64,000 nucleotides of DNA from Aspidapion aeneum (Eukaryota; Arthropoda; Insecta; Coleoptera; Brentidae), in assembly GCA_963576565.1 (NCBI GenBank), contig OY755039.1, positions 132,886,095-132,950,094 on the forward strand. The letters run 5' to 3'. Both the position numbers and the translations under genes were made by a program. The notes beneath the pieces were generated by a model that ran no database searches, was not told the origin of the DNA, and saw only the letters and a program-made list of their open reading frames with translations. Position 1 is the first letter of the stretch; every line of letters starts with the position of its first letter. This document shows positions 57,091 to 64,000 of the stretch, piece by piece.

Positions 57091-58469
57091 TCTAAAATTG
57101 AAAAATCAGAAATAGCATATTCCAATTAAAAAAATCAACTTCGAGAGGAATTTTAACAATACCTGTAAAGTTAGGATCTATCTATCTGAAACCAACATCA
57201 TCATCAAGAGCACATCTCACTATTTTGATAGTGATGTTAAATTTTGAAAAAATAATGTTCTCTTAAAATAATCAACCTGTACGGGTGGTCTGAAAGGCCC
57301 TGCATATATAGCCACACAGCTGTAAGTGCTATTTTTATGGTTATTTTTGCACATAAGCCCGCATAATTAGATGCAAAAAAGGTCCAAAAAGTCCCTACTA
57401 TTGGATTTAAATTTTATTTTGCAATATTTAAAATATATACTATTAAAGCAAGGGCATTGAATAAATAACCCATATGGAGGAGCCACCCAACGATTATAAA
57501 CACACAGAATTGCCTATTTGCTAGATTCTTTTAGCGGTAGGCGGCGCCTTGCTTATGTCACTAGTGGACCTCTGCTCAGCGCGCTTCATATAATACACAT
57601 TGCAATCGTGAGTTTTTCCCGCTTTTTTCTTGCTTATTTGCAAACAAATTTTTTATTCGTGTTAGTAAATATAATTAATAATTTCATTTATTCAAAACAA
57701 ATGATTTGATAAATCAAGAGTTTGCTCTGAGAGCTGAATTTTCCTACCAGACGATATGTTGGAGTTTGTTTTTTAAATAGTTGAAAGTTTTAGAATAGAA
57801 GTAGGATTTTTTTAAAAAGTTTAATCAATTTAAATCATTAGATGTATAATTTATTGTTTTTGTTGCCGATATAATAAAATACACTTATATTATGCAGTAA
57901 CAAAAAGGTATTTATTTGATATTTCAGATCTAAAATTGCAATATTTATTATATTATTATATCAAAAACCAGTCAGTTTTTGGAGAAAACAGCCAAATAAG
58001 ATGAATTTTTCAACTTCTTATGATTTAAATCAATAGATTATTATAAGTTTTTTTTCAAATGATTTACATTGTTTGGGTTATGAGTTGTTTTTATCCCACC
58101 CAGCGCCCGTTTTCACTCCTTCTTCTGTAACATGTTTCTGAAAACTTCTATAAAGAGACTAAAAAAACTTAAGAAAAAAACTGAAACCAAACTTGGAGAA
58201 ACTGTCTACAAAATAAACTTTCCAATAATCAGTTTAATAAAAGAAGTACGTTTGCGGCATAATTACCAATTTTCTTTAATGTGAATAATTTAATGAGCAA
58301 GGAGTTTCCAAAAATCAAAAAAAAAATTCAAAGTTTATATAAATATAATAATATAAAAGTATATATATTTATATTTCTACACTGAAAGAGGGAACACAAA
58401 GCTTTTATTTCAACAAAAAATTGTGCTTTCTTTATATCAATTCACTTAATTCACATTTATAAAGGTTTA

Positions 58470-58825
58470 TCATAACAAAAATATTTCATGTAAAAAACAG
58501 CCAAGTACGCGAAAGTGGTCTTCCATAAAAAGAATTGAGATAAAAGTAAAGCCAAGGTTTACAAAACAAATTTCAAAATGAATGGTTCTTACTAGTTTGG
58601 AATTTTTTTTTAAACTTTGCTATTCCAGCCAAACTTCTTAACGTTCAATTTGTTAAGAGTAAGTTGCAGCCGTAATAGCCAAGAAAAAGATTTCCAAGCT
58701 AGTAAGAACCATTCATTTTGAAATTTGTATTGTAGAACTTGGCTTTACTTTTATCTCAATTCTTTTTACGGAATACCACTTTCGCGTACTTGGCTTTTTT
58801 TACATGAAATGTTTTTGTTATGATT
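58470..58825. repeat. Palindrome, arms about 130 bp
   Basis: TAACAAAAATATTTCATGTA, AAGTACGCGAAAGTGGTCTT and CAAAATGAATGGTTCTTACT at the left are mirrored at 58694-58825 with few mismatches, around a spacer of about 95 bp. Confidence 0.8.
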
Positions 58826-58924
58826 TCACTGCTTTTTTAAAGGATTTGGATAATATTTAAGTTTTAAAGTAGTAAAATATACGGGATATTGTTTAAAATT
58901 CTTGCAATGCTTTATTAAAAATGT

Positions 58925-59610
58925 TGAGTTTTTTTATATTTTCCTATGGTTTTGTCATAGTTCTTATCAGCCTTCTAAAGCTCAGCTCTCTAGTGTTCCT
59001 GGAAGTAGGCAATGTTAATTTGACATAACTTTACATTTATAGGGAAGGAAAGTAAATTAAAATCTTAGCGTTTTCTTCAAAAGCTCAGCTTTCTAGCGTT
59101 TCTGGAAGTGAACAATGCTAATTTACATAACTTTACATTTATAGGGGAGGGAAGTTAATTAAACTTTGGGGTTTTTTTAATTTTCTTTTATAGTTTTATC
59201 ATAGTTCCTATCGGCCTTCCAAATCTCAGCTCTCGAGCGTTTCTAGACAATGTTACTTTTACACAATTTTACATTTATAGGGGATGGAAGTAAATGAGAA
59301 TTTTGGGGTGTTTTAATTTTTTTCTATAGTTCTATCATAGTTACTATCGGCCTTTCAAAGCTCAGCTCTCTAGCGTGTCCGGAAGTGGGCAATGTTACTT
59401 TTACATTACTTTACATTTATAGGGGAGGAAAGTAAATTATAATTTTGGGGTTTTTAAATTTTTTTCTATAGTTTTATCATAGTTCCTATCAGTCTGCCAT
59501 TTCTGGAAGTGGGCAATGTTACTTTTACATAACTTTACATGTATAGGGGAGGGAAGTAAATTAGAATTTTGGGGTTTTGTGATTTTTTTCAGGAGTTTGG
59601 CAGACTTATG
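58925..59610. repeat. Tandem repeat, unit about 130-150 bp, about five copies
   Basis: AAGCTCAGCTCTCTAG-type and TTTACATTTATAGGGGAGG-type words alternate about every 130-150 bp from 58925 to 59610, with some units shortened. Non-coding. Confidence 0.75.
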
Positions 59611-60127
59611 TCTGCTAAATTTCAGCTTTACAGCATGTCTGGAACTACAGTAGAATTTTGATGATCTATACATGAGTGAGTGAGTGAGTGAAAATTTCGA
59701 CGTTTTTTGAAATTTCGTAACTACTTCAGTACTTTTGGGAGTTCCATGAAACTAAACATGAAGGGATTGTTCACTCCATGGAGATCTACGACTGTGCATA
59801 GTTTGAGATTCGTAGATTATTCCGAAGTAGAGTTTTAGATAGGTCAAGTAATGTTTCAAGAAAAGATGGTAAGGCGCGTGAACTTGGCGAGGCACGGCTG
59901 TGCCCTCAGATTTACCTCCTAAATAGTCAACCACACCGTCAAATAAATGAAAAAACGCAAAAAAACGGAGGTAAAAACGTCAAAAACACCTTAAAATCAC
60001 ACGAACTCTGAATACAAACAAAGCAACTGGTCCGCTGGTGACGTAAGCAGACACTGTTCGTCTCGCTGAGCGACGCTAACATTAGTTAAATGGAAATAAG
60101 CAATCCTGTGTGTTTATAATCGTTGGG

Positions 60128-60350
60128 AGCCACCGGCAAACTTTACCATATTGAGGGGCAGATGGCGCTGAAATAAATTCGTCTGGTACGCAATATTCAG
60201 AGACAACTACTATGATCTAATGGCATCTGTATGATTGGTATGAGCCTCGGAACTCGCACATGTAACTAAATCGTGAATTGAACGAATATTGCGTACCAGA
60301 CGAATTTATTTCAGCGCCATCTGCCCCTCAATATGGTAAAGCTCGCCGGT
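60128..60350. mobile_element. MITE nested in the 2.9-kb element
   Basis: ACTTTACCATATTGAGGGGC with AGATGGCGCTGAAATAAATT and CGTCTGGTACGCAATATTC at the left is mirrored with almost no mismatch at the right (60285-60345). TIRs are at least 65 bp with a centre of about 90 bp. Non-coding. Confidence 0.8.
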
Positions 60351-60443
60351 AGCTCCTCTATATGGGTTATTTACTCAATGGCAAGGGGAAAAGATCGTTG
60401 TCAAACGTTTTGGATTAAGAATGTATAATTTTTATTTTTATAG

Positions 60444-60545
60444 GTGAACAATTTTATTACGGAACTTGAAAAAGAAAATGTCTCATGCCTGGCATCAATA
60501 ACGTTTTCTATGGAAAATTACAAGGAACAGCTTAAAGTTTTAAAG
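60444..60545 (+). CDS. GABA-B-type receptor, exon 4
   Basis: 34 codons between a TTTTATAG acceptor and an AAG/GTAGCA donor, phase 0. It reads VNNFITELEKENVSCLASIT followed by FSMENYKEQLKVLK. This matches the helix and strand after the SYGSTSP segment in GABA-B receptors and carries an N-V-S glycosylation-type site. It is the last receptor exon seen; the second lobe, the seven-helix domain and the C-terminal tail must lie beyond the window. The flanks are repeats: a TIR element ends about 50 bp upstream and a palindromic array starts 52 bp downstream. Confidence 0.9.
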
Positions 60546-60597
60546 GTAGCAAACGCAGGATATTTATTAAAATTTATATAAAATGGTGGTGGAAAAC

Positions 60598-61156
60598 GGC
60601 TCTGGTACAAAAGAGCGCAGGACAAAATAGCACAGGCCAAAATAGCGTGGACAAAATAGCGCAGGACAAAATAGTGCAGGACAAAATAGCGCAGGACAAA
60701 ATAGCGCAGGACAAAATAGCGCAGAACAAAATGGCGCAGGACAAAATAGTGCAGGACAAAATAGCGCAGGACAAAATAGCGCAGGTCAAAATAGCGCACG
60801 TCAAAAATCGTCGATTCGTTGAAGTCGATTTGCCCTGTCCAGCCAAAGTGGACCAGGGGCCGAGGATAGGTTAGGTTAGTATCCCAATCTGACCCGGTTA
60901 GGTTGGGATACTAACCTAACCTATCCTCGGCCCCTGGTCCACTTCGTTTTGTTTGAGTGATAACGTTAGGCCATCACTGTATATTAAACTAACCAAGTAA
61001 GGTTAGGTTATGTTTTTAGTATCTTTTTGAGATCTGCGCTATTTTGCGCTATTTTGTCCTGTGCTATTTTGTCATGCGCTATTTTGTCCTGCGCTATTTT
61101 GTCCTGCGCTCTTTTTTCCTGCGCTATTTTGTCCTGCGCTATTTTGTACCAGAGCC
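60598..61156. mobile_element. Palindromic array element, perfect 8-bp duplication
   Basis: The ends GGCTCTGGTACAAAA and TTTTGTACCAGAGCC are inverted and flanked by the exact 8-bp duplication TGGAAAAC (60590-60597 and 61157-61164), so hAT-type. Inside, about ten copies of a 15-bp unit (GCGCAGGACAAAATA) run left to centre, and about eight of its complement run centre to right. The centre (about 60846-60946) is a near-perfect palindrome with AGGTTAGGTTAG words. The open frames here are repeat read-through. Confidence 0.85.
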
Positions 61157-61381
61157 TGGAAAACGTATACACGGTCCCTTGAATTAGACCGGTCTTCGGA
61201 TCTTATATACAAGGTGTAACAATTAAATTTTAAGACTGACCTCCGTACTAACAGGTTTTAAATCTCCACGCCTTGGAGTTATTCACCGTGATGTGCGTTC
61301 TACTACCGCGCGCAATCTTGTCGTGTTTCCTCTACTAGTTTGGCCTACACAGTGGTTTGAAGCGGATAGTGCATAGCTCAT

Positions 61382-61639
61382 TTGCCGGAATTACGACAAA
61401 CGAAAAAATTGAGCAACGTATTAAGTAGAACTCAAAAAACGGCTACTAAACGAATGCTAAAGGATGTTTACGAGGAGCAGTGTATGTCTCGTCGAATGAT
61501 TTTTATGTCGCATAAAAGCTTTTTCGAGGGTCGTGAAGAAGTTAAAGGTGAAGAACGAGAAGGGCGCTCCAACACATCCAAAACAGCGATGCTCATTGTT
61601 TTTCTTTTCGATATTAGGGATGTTATTCATATTGAATAG
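61382..61639 (+). pseudogene. mariner transposase N-terminal fragment
   Basis: 85 codons containing KRMLKDVYEEQCMSRRMIFM and a FFEGREEVKGEEREGRSNTS block. This is the DNA-binding helix-turn-helix region of mariner transposases that recognises the terminal repeats. The nominal first codon is not an ATG. The frame leaves the family pattern after SNTSKT, where a deletion removes most of the linker and the first catalytic aspartate region. Confidence 0.7.
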
Positions 61640-61715
61640 GCGCGTAAGGGTAAACAGTTAACCAACATTTATATTTGGAAGTATTGATATAGCTAAGGGA
61701 ACGTCCAAGGAAAGA

Positions 61716-62056
61716 ACGTCCAGATTTGTGGAAGAACAACGCGTGGCTGCTCTACCAGGACAATGCACCGGCCCACAATGCCCTCTCCATTAAGCAGTTT
61801 TTAGCTAATAAGAAGATCCCCGTCGTTAACCACCCACCATGTTAACCAGACTTGACCCCTTGCGACTTCTACCTGTTTCTGAAAGTGAAGAAATCGTTAA
61901 AAGGAACCCATTTTAAAATATTAGAAGATATCAAGGAAAAACGGCAAGACTTCTTAACAGCTTCTCTTCTGATGATTTCCAACATTTCTTCCAACATTGA
62001 AAAAAAACGCATGCAACGCTGCGTCGATAGAGAAGGGGACTACATTGATGGGGAAC
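61716..62056 (+). pseudogene. mariner transposase catalytic fragment
   Basis: Contains WLLYQDNAPAHNAL with the second catalytic aspartate and, 34 residues further, the third in CDFYLF: the D34D spacing of mariner. A stop codon (TAA) sits between them, before PDLTPCDF. The C-terminal MQRCVDREGDYIDGE block ends at a hAT-type MITE. The first aspartate is not found, so this is a dead copy. Confidence 0.82.
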
Positions 62057-62236
62057 CAAGCGCGGATTTGAGGGGGTAACGGGGTAATTACCCCCCCTAG
62101 AAAAAAAAATAGGCATTTTTTTCTAATGAAATAAGGGAAAACAGGAGAATTACCCCCCCTAGAAAAAAAAAATTACATTACAAAAAAAAATTGTCGACTG
62201 TTACCCCCCCTAGAGTTTGACCCAGATCCGCGCTTG
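62057..62236. mobile_element. 180-bp hAT-type MITE inside mariner
   Basis: The ends CAAGCGCGGAT and ATCCGCGCTTG are inverted, flanked by TGGGGAAC and TGGGAAAC (8 bp, one mismatch). The centre has three ACCCCCCCTAGA words. Non-coding. Confidence 0.8.
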
Positions 62237-62343
62237 TGGGAAACAACATTAAGTTGTATTAGTATTTAAATAAAGTGGACTTTTTACACCAGTCTTCTAA
62301 TTTTATTGTCACACCTCGTATATTATAAGGATATACTAAAATA

Positions 62344-63066
62344 CAGTAGGAAAATTGCCTTTGTTTTATATTTAAGAAATAAACTTCATATGAACATATG
62401 TCCTAAACGTCTTACCTTTTAAGATACAGGGTGGTAAAGTTTTCAAAAATAAATAATTTATTATTAATATCCACAATACCATAGATATTTTAATGAAATT
62501 TGTGATACATGTACTATGAATCAAGAGGCATTTTTTAATGTATCACTTTTTTTTACATTTTTATCAGTGGCGTTCTTACGTAATTTGACCTGCCTATTTT
62601 GGCCGACATTGATGGCACGCCACTGATTTTTCCTGAAATAAAAATTATTTTTGAAATCCCCAATCATTTCTAACTAAAGTTGATCACTTGATTTTTTTCA
62701 ATCCGATGCACGGTTTTTGCTTAAAAAAAATAAAAACCGTCTCTCTGCATGATCATAACAATATCATTAATATGAGAATATCATCATGGCAGAGACACGT
62801 AGATTTGATTTTTTTAGATGAAACCCGTGCGTCGGACTAAAAAAATTCAAGAGATCACATTTGCTCATAACTGAATACAGATTTAAAAAGTACACTTCAC
62901 TTGGTATTGTAGATATTAATAATAAATTATTTATTTTTGAAAGCTTTACCACCCTGTATCTCAAAAGGTAAGACGTTTAGGACATATGTTCATATGAAGT
63001 ATTTTTCTTAAAATGGGCCCAAAAATCACTCCCATAAATATTGACATTCAATTAGGAAACACCCTG
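62344..63066. mobile_element. CAGGGTGT-type MITE, degenerate left end
   Basis: The right end AGGAAACACCCTG followed by TA matches the family of 42279-42997. Long mirrored blocks (ACTTCATATGAACATATG, TCCTAAACGTCTTACCTTTT, GATACAGGGTGGTAAAG) pair 62390-62470 with 62910-63000, so the element folds almost end to end. The left terminus is eroded and its limit uncertain. A 61-bp hAT-like element sits inside. Confidence 0.6.
62565..62625. mobile_element. 61-bp micro-element with CAGTGGCGT ends
   Basis: CAGTGGCGT at the left and ACGCCACTG at the right are perfect complements. The flanks are ATTTTTAT and ATTTTTCC (6 of 8 shared). The termini equal those of the 202-bp hAT MITE at 1911-2112. Non-coding. 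Confidence 0.55.
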
Positions 63067-63335
63067 TATATATAAGATCCGTAGACCGGTCTATTCTAGG
63101 GACCGTGGTGCCGTAATTTCTAGTCTATAGTACACAAAGCATAGAGTAAGATAGCCTATGGCAGTATGTATTACTTACTCTATGCACAAAGCAATGATTA
63201 ACAGGCTGAGCAGTACTGAGCACTCTTTTAGGAATCACTTTCGAGCATTTTCGTAAAAGACAACGTTGGCGGCTTAACAGTTTAATAAGCTAATTACAAA
63301 CATTTGGCCTGTTAGCGAGGGGTCATCAGCTTTCA

Positions 63336-63660
63336 ACAGTACTGTACAAATTGCACAACAGTACCCGACAGTACCACGACAGGATCCAACAGTACTCGAC
63401 AGTACACGACAGTACCCAACAGTACTCGACAGTACCACGACAGGACCCAACAGTACTCGACAGTACACGACAGTACCCAACAGTAGTCGACAGTACACGA
63501 CAGGACCCAACAGTACCCGACAGTACACGACAGTACCCAACAGTACACGACAGGACCCAACAGTACCCGACAGTACACGACAGTACCCAACAGTAGTCGA
63601 CAGTACACGACAGGACCCAACAGTACTCGACAGTACACGACCGTACACGACCGTACACGA
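63336..63660. repeat. 10-bp minisatellite with higher-order pattern
   Basis: A run of 10-bp units of the form CAGTACnCrA (variants CAGTACACGA, CAGTACCCAA, CAGTACTCGA, CAGGACCCAA, CAGTAGTCGA) arranged in repeated groups of about 50-60 bp. The open frames in all phases here are repeat read-through (10 bp is not a multiple of three). No gene. Confidence 0.95.
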
Positions 63661-63699
63661 CACAACCCTCTACCCGAAACAGTGGCGTAGATGCGAAAA

Positions 63700-63709
63700 G
63701 ACAGGATGA

Positions 63710-63743
<34 letters not shown>

Positions 63744-63925
63744 AGTGCGCGCTAAGGCCTTGTCGGCGTTCCCCAAACAGGATGACCTTTTTTGTTTTTG
63801 TGGGCGCACGATTTGTGAGCGCGGCGCGGGTCCCCAAAGATGATGACCTTTTTTTTTGTTTTTTTTTGCTTGCATGTTTTTTGAGGGCGCGCTTTGTCCC
63901 CGTCGGACCCCCCCAAGGCACGACG
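63700..63925. repeat. T-rich tandem units within the minisatellite
   Basis: Three successive units of about 70-75 bp, each GATGACC followed by a long T run, then a GC-rich GCGCGC/GGTCCCC stretch. This block interrupts the 10-bp array. Confidence 0.8.
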
Positions 63926-64000
63926 ACAGTACTCAACAGGACCCAACAGTACTCGACAGTACACGACAGTACCCAACAGTACACCGACAGGATCCAACAG
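63925..64000. repeat. 10-bp minisatellite, continuing past the window
   Basis: The same CAGTAC/CAGGAC units as 63336-63660 resume and run off the end of the window, so the array is longer than seen here. Confidence 0.95.

Larger units (their letters stand above)
57451..60392. mobile_element. 2.9-kb TIR element in intron 3
   Basis: CATTGAATAAATAACCCATA near 57455 mirrors TATGGGTTATTTACTCAATG near 60361. The paired blocks AACGATTATAAACACACAG (57490) and TGTGTGTTTATAATCGTT (60108) follow, and more inwards (TGCTTATGTCACTAGTGGAC against GTCCGCTGGTGACGTAAGCA). The interior holds a palindrome (58470-58825), a tandem array (58925-59610) and, near the right end, a nested MITE (60128-60350). No transposase. 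The element ends about 50 bp before exon 4. Confidence 0.65.
61210..62318 (+). mobile_element. mariner element, degenerate
   Basis: The ends CAAGGTGTAACAATTAAATT and AATTTTATTGTCACACCTCG (inverted) are flanked by TA (61208-61209 and 62319-62320), the mariner signature. The interior has N- and C-terminal transposase pieces with the centre missing, and a 180-bp hAT-type MITE inserted near its 3' end (62057-62236). Confidence 0.88.
61171..63106. mobile_element. Old TIR element split by mariner and a MITE
   Basis: ACGGTCCCTTGAATTAGACC with GGTCTTCGGATCTTATA at the left mirrors TATAAGATCCGTAGACC with GGTCTATTCTAGGGACCGT at the right (about 63071-63106). A third, partial copy of the same end is at about 43808-43835. 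Its interior is now almost entirely the mariner and the CAGGGTGT element. Confidence 0.6.

Noticed and set aside
60518..60874. Open frames encoding repeated DKIAQ-like or FVLRY-like peptides
   Set aside because: Translation of the 15-bp repeat (a multiple of three), not a gene.
60600..61150. CRISPR-like array of about 15-bp repeats
   Set aside because: There are no unique spacers, the units are contiguous, and the second half is inverted. Exact 8-bp flanking duplications point to a transposon.
63326..63997. Several overlapping open frames of 80-180 codons
   Set aside because: The 10-bp unit lacks stops in several phases, so all frames are open by repetition; no domain.

Overview
This window looks like nuclear DNA of an insect with a large, transposon-rich, AT-rich genome. 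There is no bacterial gene organisation. The coding signal consists of (a) four spliced exons of a metabotropic GABA-B-type receptor on the + strand and (b) decayed or internally deleted transposons: Bel/Pao and Ty3/Gypsy LTR elements, hAT, mariner, a LINE/RT fragment, a tRNA-derived SINE and many MITE/foldback elements. I cannot name the species; insect is inferred from the repeat classes and the receptor sequence.

Layout. 1-4862: AT-rich non-coding DNA with two tiny hAT-type elements (1911-2112, 2173-2238) and the 3' tail of a minus-strand LINE (about 2629-2830). 4863-19149: a giant near-perfect palindrome, two arms of about 6.4 kb around a 1.44-kb spacer. Each arm carries the same TA-flanked foldback element, two tandem-repeat blocks, a 303-bp MITE and a 54-bp micro-hairpin. 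The spacer holds a broken fragment of an RT-element protein. 19169-20214: a TIR element with a MITE nested in it. 20893-26974: a three-level nest, a hAT element containing a TA-flanked TIR element containing a young Ty3/Gypsy element (minus strand, LTRs identical by eye, 5-bp duplication, RNase H region deleted). 27230-35784: a foldback element split by Bel/Pao element 1 (27381-34352, minus, 5-bp duplication, several frameshifts and a stop). 36047-39657: a TIR element with an internal duplication, a second hAT copy with transposase remnants, a tRNA-derived SINE, and a second member of the MITE family seen at 19215.

41043 to the window end: the 5' part of the GABA-B-type receptor gene. Exons lie at 41043-41477, 43978-44115, 54455-54628 and 60444-60545, all joined by phase-0 GT-AG introns. 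Together they encode 283 residues: a signal peptide and roughly the first half of the ligand-binding (Venus-flytrap) lobe. The remaining ectodomain, the seven membrane helices and the tail must lie beyond 64000. The introns are packed with repeats: a MITE and an LTR remnant in intron 1; Bel/Pao element 2 (44799-51679, LTRs about 99% identical, integrase partly deleted) plus two palindromic elements in intron 2; a solo LTR and several foldbacks in intron 3; and, in intron 4, a palindromic array with a perfect 8-bp duplication, a mariner nest and a 10-bp minisatellite that runs off the window.

No operon-like or dedicated multi-gene system is present. The receptor gene is the only apparently functional host gene. 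The most unusual features are the giant palindrome, the very small hairpin elements with 8-bp duplications, the palindromic array just inside intron 4, and the young LTR elements whose integration machinery is deleted.
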